Assembly (NCBI GenBank): GCA_022566415.1
Contig: JADFIY010000005.1
Span: forward strand, 1 to 33,932
Length of the DNA stretch: 33,932 bases
From: Acidobacteriota bacterium
GTDB taxonomy: Bacteria > Actinomycetota > Acidimicrobiia > Spongiisociales > UBA5794
Direction: 5' to 3'
Position 1 is the stretch's first letter, and each line of letters starts with the position of its first letter. Positions 22,504 to 30,790 of the stretch are shown here, piece after piece. The notes under the pieces were generated by a model. It searched no databases, was not told where the DNA came from, and was given only the letters and a program-made list of their open reading frames with translations. Made by a program: the position numbers and the translations under genes.

Positions 22504-24054
22504 GTGAGCACCGAAGACCGTATCAATCGCCTCCGCGAGCTGCGTCAGGAAGCACTCGAGCCGGCCAACCAACGCGCCGTCGACCGCCAGCACGATCTGG
22601 GCAAGCTCACCGCACGCGAGCGGGTGGAGCTGCTTCTGGACAAGGGATCCTTCCAGGAACTCGGCATGTTCGTCCGCCATCACGCGACGGGCTTCGGCAT
22701 CGAGGAGAAGCGGCCGGTCGGTGATGCGGTGGTCACCGGCTGGGGCACGGTGGATGGCAGGACGGTGTTCATCTTCGCCGAAGACTTCACCGCCTTCGGG
22801 GGCAGCCTCGGCGAGGCGGTGGCGGACAAGATCTGCAAGGTCCTCGACCTTGCCATGGACAACGGTGTCCCTGTGGTCGGGATCAAGGACTCCGGCGGCG
22901 CCAGGATCCAGGAGGGCGTGGTGGCCCTCGACGGCTATGGCAGGATATTCGAGCGCAACGTGAGGGCGTCTGGGGTGATCCCGCAGATCTCGGTGATCAT
23001 GGGGCCGTGTGCCGGTGGGGCGGTGTACTCCCCAGCGATCACAGACTTCGTGTTCCAGGTCGAGGAAACGTCGCATCTGTTCATCACCGGCCCCGACGTG
23101 ATCAAGGCCGTCACCGGTGAAGACGTGACGATGGAAGAACTGGGGGGTGCCCACGCCCACGCCACCCGCTCCGGCGTCACCCACTTCGTCGTCGACAACG
23201 ACAGGGCCGCCATGGAGGAGGTCCGATATCTGCTCTCGTTCCTCCCGCAGAACAACATGGAGGTCCCTCCCTTCTTTACTCCGATGGACAGCGCCGACCG
23301 CACCGAGGAGTCGCTGACCACGATCGTCCCCGACTCCCCCAACCAGCCCTACGACATGGTCGATGTGGTGACCGCAATCGTCGACGACGGGGAGTTCTAT
23401 CAGGTCCACGAGCACTTCGCCCCCAACCTCATCGTCGGGTTGGCCAGGCTCGACGGCTACACCGTCGGGGTCATCGGTAACCAACCGGCGACGCTCGCAG
23501 GGACGCTCGACATCAATGCATCCATCAAAGGAGCGCGATTCGTGCGGTTCTGCGATGCGTTCAACATCCCGCTCATCACCCTGGTCGACGTGCCCGGTTT
23601 CCTCCCCGGCGTCGACCAGGAGCACGAAGGCATCATTCGCCACGGCGCCAAGCTGCTGTACGCCTTCGCGGAGGCCACCGTCCCCCGGGTGACGGTGATC
23701 ACCCGCAAGGCCTACGGCGGTGCCTACCTCGTGATGAACTCACGGGCGCTCCGCGCAGACGTGGCGTTCGCCTGGCCCACCGCACAGATCGCAGTCATGG
23801 GTGCTCAGGGGGCGGTCAACATCGTTCACCGGCGCCGGATCGCTGCCGCCGAGGACCCGGACGTCGAAAGAGAACGGCTCATCCGCGAGTACGACGAGGC
23901 GTTCTCCAACCCATACATCGCCGCAGAACGCGGTCTCATCGACGACGTGATCGAGGCCAGGGAAACCCGGCCGCGCCTCGTTCGGGCGCTGGCGATGCTG
24001 CGCAACAAGCGGGAATCGATGCCGCCGAAAAAGCACGGCAACATTCCGTTGTAG
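22504..24054 (+). CDS. Acyl-CoA carboxylase carboxyltransferase (beta) subunit
   Basis: A 516-residue carboxyltransferase of the acetyl-/propionyl-CoA carboxylase beta family, two crotonase-like halves. Markers: KLTARERVELLLDKGSF, GGSLGEAVADKI and KDSGGARIQEGV in the first half; GPCAGGAVYSPA; NQPATLAGTLD, DVPGFLPG and RKAYGGAYLVMNS in the second. At the specificity position studied in Streptomyces (Asp422 in PccB, Ile in AccB) this protein has Leu409 (GGAYLVM), hydrophobic like AccB, so it is not a strict propionyl-CoA enzyme by that criterion (inference). Starts at GTG 22504, with GGGAG four bases upstream. Followed by the alpha subunit 105 bases downstream, likely an assembled carboxylase. 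Confidence 0.94.
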   Translation: MSTEDRINRLRELRQEALEPANQRAVDRQHDLGKLTARERVELLLDKGSFQELGMFVRHHATGFGIEEKRPVGDAVVTGWGTVDGRTVFIFAEDFTAFGGSLGEAVADKICKVLDLAMDNGVPVVGIKDSGGARIQEGVVALDGYGRIFERNVRASGVIPQISVIMGPCAGGAVYSPAITDFVFQVEETSHLFITGPDVIKAVTGEDVTMEELGGAHAHATRSGVTHFVVDNDRAAMEEVRYLLSFLPQNNMEVPPFFTPMDSADRTEESLTTIVPDSPNQPYDMVDVVTAIVDDGEFYQVHEHFAPNLIVGLARLDGYTVGVIGNQPATLAGTLDINASIKGARFVRFCDAFNIPLITLVDVPGFLPGVDQEHEGIIRHGAKLLYAFAEATVPRVTVITRKAYGGAYLVMNSRALRADVAFAWPTAQIAVMGAQGAVNIVHRRRIAAAEDPDVERERLIREYDEAFSNPYIAAERGLIDDVIEARETRPRLVRALAMLRNKRESMPPKKHGNIPL

Positions 24055-24146
24055 GGATCGGCTACACGGCCAAGCCCACTGCCGGCACCTTTCGAGTAAC
24101 GCCTTCTTCAACGGGGCGGTCGGATGAGAGTCGGTGACCTCTCCTT

Positions 24147-24152
24147 TAGGAT
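24147..24152 (+). promoter_or_regulatory. Candidate -10 box or SD-like AGGA before the carboxylase alpha subunit
   Basis: TAGGAT seven bases before the GTG at 24160. It could be a -10 element for a leaderless mRNA, or its AGGA could serve as a weak ribosome-binding site at an 8-base spacing. The sequence does not decide between them; no convincing -35 is visible. Confidence 0.35.
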
Positions 24153-24159
24153 ACGCGCC

Positions 24160-25905
24160 GTGGAATCCGTTCTCATCGCCAATCGCGGCGAGATCGCCGT
24201 GCGGGTCATCCGCGCCGCCCACGACCTCGGGCTGCGAGCGATCGCCGTCTACTCGGAACTGGACCGCGACGCCGTCCACGTCGACCTTGCCGACGAGGCA
24301 TGGAACGTCGGGCCAGGGCCATCCGCAGAGTCCTACCTGAACATTCCAAAGATCCTCGAAGTCGCCGCGGCATCCAATGCCGACGCCATACACCCCGGCT
24401 ATGGGTTTCTGGCGGAAAACGCCGGATTTGCCACTGCAGTGATCAATGCAGGGCTGATCTGGGTGGGCCCTCCCCCTGAGGCAATCGCCACAATGGGCGA
24501 CAAGATCGCGTCACGGGCCGCCGCTGAGGCCGCCGGGGTCCCCACTGTCCCCGGCACCATGGAGCCGCTGACCGAGGTCGACCAGGTCGCCGCCTTTGCC
24601 GAGGATCACGGTTTTCCTATCGCGATCAAAGCCGCCCATGGCGGCGGAGGGAAGGGACTGAAGGTGGTTCGCTCGCCGGACGAGCTCGACGCCGCCTTCG
24701 AGAGCGCGAAACGGGAGGCGGACGCCTGGTTCGCCAACCCCGAGGTCTACGTGGAGCGTTATCTCGACAATGCGAGACACATCGAAGCACAGATCATCTT
24801 CGACAAACACGGCAACGGTCAATTCCTGGGCGAGCGTGACTGCTCGATGCAGCGCCGGCATCAGAAACTGATCGAAGAGACGCCGGCTCCATTTTTCACA
24901 AGCAAGCAACGGTCGAGGCTAGGCAAGGCGGCCCTCGCCGTCGCTCGCGCCGCCGCATACGAAAACGCCGGAACCGTCGAATTCCTCATGGACGAAACGG
25001 GAAACTTGTATTTCCTCGAGATGAACACTCGGATCCAGGTAGAGCACACGATCACCGAGGAAGCCACGGGCATCGACCTGGTTGCGGAGCAGCTGCGTGT
25101 GGCCGCCGGTGAGGAGCTCTCCTTCGACGACGTTGACGCCCGCGGGCACGTGATGGAGTTCCGCATCAACGCCGAGGACCCCGCGCGCGGATTCCTCCCC
25201 ACCCCGGGCACACTGTCGCGCTACCGGGAAGCGGCGGGTCGCGGGATCCGTGTGGATAGCGGCGTTCGCCAGGGCTCCTCGATCTCGCAGTACTACGACA
25301 CCCTCATCGCCAAGCTCATCGTCTCCGGCCGCGATCGCTCGGAGACCATCGCTCGTGCCAAGCGAGCCCTAGCCGAGTTCGACATCGGCGGGGTCGATAC
25401 CACCATTCCTGCACATCTCACCATCCTGGACAACGAGGATTTCGTCGCCGGACGAATCTCGACCCGTCTCGTCGAAGATTCGATGGATTTCACCCACCTC
25501 GCCACCAAGACGGCCCCGGCGCTGCCCGAGGACACCGAACTGCAAGAGCGCAACATCACCGTCGAGGTTGGCGGTCAGCGCTACGAGGTTCGCTACTGGT
25601 CCGAGGTCATCGCACCGACCACTTCCGGCCAGCGCCCGGCGCCGCGCCGACGGGCGCCGAAACTGTCCGAGCGCAGCGGCGGCCAGGGAGGCGAGGGCAT
25701 CGTCACCGCCCCGATGCAGGGAACGATCGTCAAGGTCCACCATGGTGCCGGTGATGCGGTGGTTGCCGGCGAGCCGGTCTGCATCCTCGAGGCGATGAAG
25801 ATGGAGAACGAGATCAAGGCGCCAAACGATGGCGAGATCGTCGATCTCCGGGTCCAACCCGGCGACACCGTCACCTCCGGCGCGGTGCTGATGGTGATCA
25901 GATAG
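24160..25905 (+). CDS. Acyl-CoA carboxylase alpha subunit (biotin carboxylase with biotin carrier domain)
   Basis: A 581-residue protein that carboxylates its own biotin with ATP and bicarbonate. The biotin carboxylase domain begins ESVLIANRGEIAVRVIRA; HPGYGFLAENAGFA, KAAHGGGGKGLKVV (ATP loop), MQRRHQKLIEE, FLEMNTRIQVEHTITE and RINAEDP follow in order. A Pro/Arg-rich linker precedes the carrier domain with LEAMKMEN (biotinylated Lys547, 35 residues from the end). The GTG at 24160 fits the family start; an ATG at 24124 would add a non-conserved leader. The TAG stop overlaps the first AGTTCCG heptad. Works with the beta subunit and birA next to it. Confidence 0.95.
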   Translation: MESVLIANRGEIAVRVIRAAHDLGLRAIAVYSELDRDAVHVDLADEAWNVGPGPSAESYLNIPKILEVAAASNADAIHPGYGFLAENAGFATAVINAGLIWVGPPPEAIATMGDKIASRAAAEAAGVPTVPGTMEPLTEVDQVAAFAEDHGFPIAIKAAHGGGGKGLKVVRSPDELDAAFESAKREADAWFANPEVYVERYLDNARHIEAQIIFDKHGNGQFLGERDCSMQRRHQKLIEETPAPFFTSKQRSRLGKAALAVARAAAYENAGTVEFLMDETGNLYFLEMNTRIQVEHTITEEATGIDLVAEQLRVAAGEELSFDDVDARGHVMEFRINAEDPARGFLPTPGTLSRYREAAGRGIRVDSGVRQGSSISQYYDTLIAKLIVSGRDRSETIARAKRALAEFDIGGVDTTIPAHLTILDNEDFVAGRISTRLVEDSMDFTHLATKTAPALPEDTELQERNITVEVGGQRYEVRYWSEVIAPTTSGQRPAPRRRAPKLSERSGGQGGEGIVTAPMQGTIVKVHHGAGDAVVAGEPVCILEAMKMENEIKAPNDGEIVDLRVQPGDTVTSGAVLMVIR

Positions 25906-25938
25906 TTCCGAGTTCCGAGTTCCCAGTTCCCAGTCCTC
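25904..25938. repeat. Heptad repeat forming the whole carboxylase/mutase gap
   Basis: Five direct units AGTTCCG, AGTTCCG, AGTTCCC, AGTTCCC, AGTCCTC with an exact 7-base period. The first overlaps the TAG stop of the carboxylase gene and the last overlaps the TGA stop of the convergent mutase gene. There is no inverted arm, so this copy is not an obvious hairpin terminator. Confidence 0.82.
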
Positions 25939-27499
25939 AACCCCCAGGCCGGTAGCGGCCGAACACCTGCTCCAGGGTCGCCGACACCTCCCCGAGGGTC
26001 GCACCCAGAAGCAGCGCTTCACGCATCGGATACAGCAGGTTGTCCTCACCGCCTGCACTCACCCTTACCGAGTCGAGGGCGGCGCTCACCGCCGATTCGT
26101 CGCGTTGGTCACGGTGCTCCTGCAACCCTTGTATCTGGGCGGCCTCTGTTGCCGGGTCCACTTTCAGGACCGCCTGCTCGCCGACGTGGTCCTCCACGAA
26201 CTCGTTGACCCCGACCACAACCTCCGCTCCGGACTCGACACTGCGGGCCTGGGCGTATGCAGCCTCCTCGATCTCGCCTTGCTGGAATCCCGCTTCGATG
26301 GCGGCAACCGCACCTCCGTAGGCGTCGATGCGCTCGATCAGTGCCTCTGCTTCCGCCTCGAGGCGATCGGTGAGCGCCTCGACGTAATACGACCCCGCCA
26401 ACGGGTCGACGACCTCCGCCACTCCGGTCTCGGAGGCGAGGATCTGCTGGGTGCGAAGCGCCACCACGGCAGCCTCCTCGGTTGGGAGCCCAAGCGCCTC
26501 GTCGTAGGAATTGGTGTGAAGCGACTGGGTACCTCCGAGCACTGCGGAAAGGGCCTGATAGGCGGTCCGGGTCACGTTGTTCAGCGGTTGCTGCGCGGTA
26601 AGCGACGATCCCGCCGTTTGGGTATGGAAGCGCATCCGCCACGACTCAGGCTCGGTGGCACCGATGCGATGGCGCATGAGGCGGGCCCACAGACGGCGCG
26701 CCGCTCGGTACTTGGCGGCCTCCTCGAAGATGCCGTTGTGGGCGTTCCAGAAAAACGACAGCCGCGGGGCGAACCTATCGATGTCGAGCCCGGCGCTGCT
26801 CGCCGCCTCTACATAGGCGAGCCCGTCGGCGATCGTGAATGCTATCTCCTGAGCAGCGGTGGAGCCTGCCTCGCGGATGTGATACCCGCTGATCGAAATC
26901 GTGTTGAAGTTGGGTAGTTCGGCAGCGCAGTAGGCAAAAAGGTCGGTCACCAGGCGCATCGACGGTCCAGGTGGATAGATGTACGTCCCCCTGGCGATGT
27001 ACTCCTTGAGGATGTCGTTTTGTACGGTCCCGCCAATCCGATCAGGCGATATCCCCTGCTCGGTCGCCACCAGCTCGTACAACAACAACAGGATCGCCGC
27101 CGTGGAGTTGATCGTCATCGAGGTGGTGACCTCAGAGAGCGGGATCCCGGCAAAGAGCACTCGCATGTCCGCAATGGAGTCGACGGCCACGCCCACCTTC
27201 CCGACCTCGCCGCTGGCCATCTCATCATCCGAGTCGTAACCCATCTGGGTGGGCAGGTCGAAGGCGACCGACAACCCCGTCTGGCCGGCATCGAGCAGGG
27301 CACGGAACCGGCTGTTCGTGGTCGTCGCATCGCCGTAACCGGCGTATTGGCGGATCGTCCACGGCCGTTCCGTGTACATCGAGGGGTACGGCCCCCGGGT
27401 GAAGGGGTACGACCCTGGCATGCCGAGTTTTTCCTCCGGATCCCAGCCGGAGAGATCCTCGGCGTCGTATTCGGGCCGTGACCGCTCGTCTTCAGTCAT
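25937..27499 (-). CDS. Methylmalonyl-CoA mutase large subunit (catalytic TIM-barrel domain only)
   Basis: A 520-residue acyl-CoA mutase catalytic domain. [12 protein letters not shown] (45-56), [48 protein letters not shown] and APRLSFFW are in family order. Tyr52 and Arg170 match Tyr89 and Arg207 of Propionibacterium MCM, the residues that distinguish methylmalonyl-CoA from isobutyryl-CoA mutases (Phe, Gln), so methylmalonyl-CoA to succinyl-CoA is the likely reaction. It stops at residue 520 with no cobalamin-binding DxHxxG domain; a separate small subunit must exist elsewhere. It lies tail to tail with the carboxylase genes; its cofactor could come from the adenosyltransferase at 33.4 kb. 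Confidence 0.93.
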   Translation of the reverse strand: MTEDERSRPEYDAEDLSGWDPEEKLGMPGSYPFTRGPYPSMYTERPWTIRQYAGYGDATTTNSRFRALLDAGQTGLSVAFDLPTQMGYDSDDEMASGEVGKVGVAVDSIADMRVLFAGIPLSEVTTSMTINSTAAILLLLYELVATEQGISPDRIGGTVQNDILKEYIARGTYIYPPGPSMRLVTDLFAYCAAELPNFNTISISGYHIREAGSTAAQEIAFTIADGLAYVEAASSAGLDIDRFAPRLSFFWNAHNGIFEEAAKYRAARRLWARLMRHRIGATEPESWRMRFHTQTAGSSLTAQQPLNNVTRTAYQALSAVLGGTQSLHTNSYDEALGLPTEEAAVVALRTQQILASETGVAEVVDPLAGSYYVEALTDRLEAEAEALIERIDAYGGAVAAIEAGFQQGEIEEAAYAQARSVESGAEVVVGVNEFVEDHVGEQAVLKVDPATEAAQIQGLQEHRDQRDESAVSAALDSVRVSAGGEDNLLYPMREALLLGATLGEVSATLEQVFGRYRPGG

Positions 27500-27599
27500 C
27501 TCAGTACCCCGCGTATCTGGGCCTGCTTCCTATGCTCTTGAACGGCTTGGATGCTACCTAGGGGGAGCAGACCAACCCTCTTCTCCTGAGGTCATGACG

Positions 27600-29315
27600 A
27601 TGGACCCCAATATCCACGAGGCTCACCGCAGAGACCGTCGGCGACGGCGGCTGCCTTCGCTGCTGTTGTTGACGATCATCGTGATCGTCGTCGCCAGCTG
27701 GATCGGCCTGTTCGGGTTCCTTGGATCGACGGCAGCAATGGGGACCGCCCAGAGCCTCGAAGAGCGATATCTGTGCGACATCGATGGGATGGACCTGACG
27801 TTCCCCGACGTATCACGGCTCTCGTCGGTCGTCACCAGCGACGGCGTTGAGCTCGGGAAGCTGTCCGAACGCAACAGCCAGCCGACACCGCTCGATGAGA
27901 TGCCGGTCATGGTGATCGATGCGCTGCTCTCGGCCGAGGACAAGAGTTTCTATGAGCACTCCGGAGTCGACTTCAGGGCCATCTTCCGGTCTGCGCTCGC
28001 CGGAGGGGAGAGCGGGGCTTCCACCATCACCCAACAGGTGGTCAAGCAGAACTTCCTCAGCTCGGACCGGACCATCGAACGCAAGATCTGCGAGGCGCAG
28101 GTGGCAACCGAGCTCGAGCGCCGTTTCACCAAAGAGCAGATCCTCGAGTTCTACGCCAACTCGGTGTTCTTCGGCTCCAACGCCTACGGGGTCGTCGCCG
28201 CTGCGCAGGAGTATTTTGGCAAGTCGCTCGACGAGCTCACCATTGCCGAGGCCGCCACCTTGGTGACCCCGATCCGGAGCCCCACCTTCTATCACCCCAG
28301 GCAAAATCCACAGAACTCCTTTGAAGCTCGCAACCGCACCATCGATCGGATGTTCGACAACGGGTTCATCACTGTGGACGCAGCGACGACGGCAAAGGCA
28401 CAGCCGCTCGGGGTTGTGCCGCACCCAGAGAGTGAGGAGTTGTCGCCCCAGGTGATGATCGCGGTGCGGCGGGCGCTGCTCGACGACACGGACCCTCGTT
28501 TCGACCCCCGCTTCGCATCGGTCCTCGGCGACACATACACCGAGCGTAAACAGGCCATCTTCGGATGTCCTGCCGCCGATACCACCTGCAGCGGCGGCGG
28601 CGGACTCACCATCGTGACCACCGTCAACGACGACTGGCAGAAAGAGGCGAACCGGATCCTGCGGGCGTGGTACCGGCCAGGGAGCGGGGGGCCGACCGGC
28701 GCCATCGCCACCGTGGAGAACGCCACAGGAGCCATCCGGGTCGTTGCCTCCGGTATCGAGTACGGCACCGATACCGCCGCCGGCGAGCGCCCCTATGACC
28801 TGGCCATTGGGGGGCGGCGCCACGCCGGGTCGGCGCTCAAGCCGTTCACGCTGGCCGCAGCTCTAGAGAATGGTGATCTGGAGGGAAGGCGGGTCACCCT
28901 CAATTCATACTGGGATCGCTCGAGCCCGGCTGCAATCGACTGCGGTAGCCCCGGCTGCGGGGGGAACCCCAACAACAGCATCTGGGCACCCCTCAACGCC
29001 GGTCGTGAGCCGCACAGGCTCACCACCCTCGAGGCCGGAACCTACTCCTCGATCAACACCGTTTATGCCAGGGTGATCCAGGCGATAGGTCCGGAGGTAG
29101 TCATCGAGATGGCCGCCCGTCTTACTCGGTCACCCTTGGTGCCGCCTCGGTCAGCCCGCTGGAGATGGCCTCGGCATACTCGACGTTCGCCAACAGCGGC
29201 AACTACATCGAGCCGTACCTCATCGAGCGCATCACCGACGCGTCGGGCACGGTCGTCTACCAGCACCGCAGCCAGCCGGTGCGGGTGTTGTCGGAACAGA
29301 TCGCCGCTGCGGTGA
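27600..29315 (+). pseudogene. Class A penicillin-binding protein, 5' part (glycosyltransferase and first half of transpeptidase), frameshifted
   Basis: Cytoplasmic Arg-rich start, one membrane helix (about 20-45), then a GT51 lipid II polymerase domain with EDKSFYEHSGVD, GASTITQQVVKQN, RKICEAQVATELERRFTKEQILEFYAN and EYFGK. The transpeptidase domain begins with AGSALKPF (SxxK: Ser-Ala-Leu-Lys) and SSINTVYA (SxN) and then loses the family pattern after EMAARL at about 29123; the frame continues as Arg-rich nonsense to 29315. The rest of the gene is in the +2 frame from 29123. The ATG at 27600 has GAGG eight bases upstream; an ATG at 27594 is too close to it. Sequencing or assembly error is the alternative to a real lesion. 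Confidence 0.88.
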
Positions 29316-30103
29316 CCTCAACGCTGGAAAAGGTTGTCTCCAGGGGAACGGGGAACCCGCAGGCCAACATCGGCCGTCCCCAGGCCGGAAAGACCGGTAC
29401 CGCAACCGACTACACCGACGTCTGGTTCATCGGGTTCATCCCGCAGTACAGCACGGCGGTGTGGGTCGGCCACCCGGACGGGTCGATCGAGATGCGAGGT
29501 TTCACCGTCTGGAACGACATGGAGGGACGCGAGCAGTCGCATCGGGTGGCCTATGGCGGAACGGTTGCCGCTCCGGTGTGGAGGCAATTCATGCTCTATC
29601 TGACAGAAGATCTGGAGGTGCTCGAATTCCCGGAGCCCCCAGACGGAACGAGCGCCTATTACGCCGTGCCAGGAACCAGCGTTCCCAGAATCAATGTAGA
29701 GATGAAGCTCGAGGACATCGAGGACGCGGTGTACGCCGCCCACCTCAGAGTCGAGATCGTCGAGGTGCCCTCGTTCGAAGAGCCAGGCACCATCATCAGC
29801 CTTGCACCGGAGTCGGGGACGAGGCTGGCTCAGGGGTCGGCGGTGACGCTCGAGATCTCGATCGGGATCCCAGAAGACATCGAAGGCCCCGACCTCATCG
29901 GGTTGTCGGTGACCGAGGTGCCCAGCGCACTCGCCCTTTTCGAGGAGGAGACCGCGGTGACTCTGAACTGGGTCAGGGTCGACGTCGAAGTGCCAGACCC
30001 GACGCAATGGAGCACAGTCATCAGCACGGATCCGATCCCGGGAGCGCTGGTCTCGCCCGGTGACACCATCACCGTGTTCGTCGGCGTCCAACCAACCGCG
30101 TAG
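29123..30103 (+). pseudogene. Class A penicillin-binding protein, 3' part (rest of transpeptidase plus PASTA domains)
   Basis: Continues the protein in another frame: YSVTLGAASVSPLEMASAYSTFANSG is the normal family sequence just after the break, and AGKTGTATDYTDVWFIGF has the KTG triad. Two C-terminal beta-alpha-beta repeats resembling PASTA domains follow (VEIVEVPSFEEPGTIISLAPESGTRLAQGSAV and the TWSTVISTDPIPGALV region), which would sense muropeptides or lipid II outside the cell. All three transpeptidase motifs exist but in two frames, so they cannot be in one product without frame repair. The first ATG in this frame is at 29165. It ends just before the heptad repeats at 30104. Confidence 0.85.
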
Positions 30104-30202
30104 GAAGTCGCAAGAGGCAAGTCGCAAGTCGCAAGTAGTTCCCAGTTTCCAGTTGCCGGAGACCGGGGACCGGGGGCGAGCGCGGCGAGCGGACTGGGAA
30201 CT
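30104..30202. repeat. Heptad repeat block with hairpin downstream of the PBP gene
   Basis: AAGTCGC units (30106-30136) switch to AGTTCCC/AGTTTCC units. AGTTCCCAGT at 30137-30146 pairs with ACTGGGAACT at 30193-30202 over 10 bases across a GC-rich loop, followed by CTTTCCGCTTTC. Possible terminator of the PBP transcript; the following gene is co-directional. Confidence 0.68.
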
Positions 30203-30276
30203 TGCTTTCCGCTTTCTTTCGCGACCTTTGATCACAGCACTTGATGTCAATTGTGGTTACCTGTATCTATATGGAC

Positions 30277-30756
30277 ATGGCAGATCGCTCAACGATCTCG
30301 GCGGCGTCCGAAGCCCTCCTCGACGGTGTTCGTCCTCCCACCGCCTGGGAACCCGCGCCACCTTCGGACGTCGCCGGTCGCCATCTCTATCGTGCGCTCC
30401 GACCCACGGCGGCGCGGCGCCCCTTCATCCGCCCTGTGGTTTGGCCGGATGGGAATGCCCGAGCCGGGTTTGCCACCAACGACCCCTACGTACGCCGCTT
30501 CTGGACGGCGGCGATCGGCCCGGGAGCGGTCGCCGATCTCATGCGTCTCGCCGTTGCCGCACAGCGCGACCGCTCCCTCCTCCGGCCCGAGGCGCTCAGG
30601 ACCCTGGTGCGGGAAGACCTGGCCCGTTGGGTACGCGGTCGGCTGCTGGTTCGGGTGAAGATCCCGCCACTGTCGCAGGTCCAGCTCCGCCGTTTGTCAC
30701 CTGAGTTGCGACGCGAGCACCACCCGTACACCAACCGCCTCGCCGCCGACGCCTGA
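30277..30756 (+). CDS. Conserved-looking protein of unknown function
   Basis: A 159-residue protein I do not recognise. It begins MADRSTISAASEALLDGVRPP and is rich in Arg, Ala and Pro; RFWTAAIGPGAVADLMRLAVAAQRD and RTLVREDLARWVRGRLLVRVKIPPLS are likely helical and strand segments of one soluble domain. It has no signal peptide, membrane helix or Cys motif. Several ATGs precede it (30244, 30271, 30277); a TATCTA box with TTGATG 17 bases upstream (30241-30246) would start transcription at about 30277, so I use that ATG, but the -10 lacks the final T of TANNNT. The next gene begins 34 bases downstream and has its own candidate promoter. Confidence 0.68.
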   Translation: MADRSTISAASEALLDGVRPPTAWEPAPPSDVAGRHLYRALRPTAARRPFIRPVVWPDGNARAGFATNDPYVRRFWTAAIGPGAVADLMRLAVAAQRDRSLLRPEALRTLVREDLARWVRGRLLVRVKIPPLSQVQLRRLSPELRREHHPYTNRLAADA

Positions 30757-30778
30757 AAAGCACGCCCGGAAGCGCCGC

Positions 30779-30784
30779 TAGCCT
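30779..30784 (+). promoter_or_regulatory. Candidate -10 box for the rhodanese-MoeB gene
   Basis: TAGCCT six bases before the ATG at 30791. GGAG lies one base before the ATG, too close to act as a Shine-Dalgarno, so a leaderless transcript is more likely. Confidence 0.38.
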
Positions 30785-30790
30785 CGGAGC

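Noticed and set aside
22477-23643. Minus-strand frame opposite the carboxylase beta gene
   Set aside because: Asp/Val/Gly/His-rich mirror frame; the plus strand shows full family conservation.
27500-27599. Cobalamin riboswitch between the mutase and PBP genes
   Set aside because: Only about 100 bases, no B12-box-like segment seen on the minus strand.
27813-28823. Minus-strand frame opposite the PBP gene
   Set aside because: Shadow frame; the plus-strand GT51 and transpeptidase motifs are unambiguous up to the break.
29110-29170. Programmed ribosomal frameshift in the PBP gene
   Set aside because: No slippery run or downstream structure obvious, and conserved residues seem missing at the junction; deletion or sequence error is simpler.
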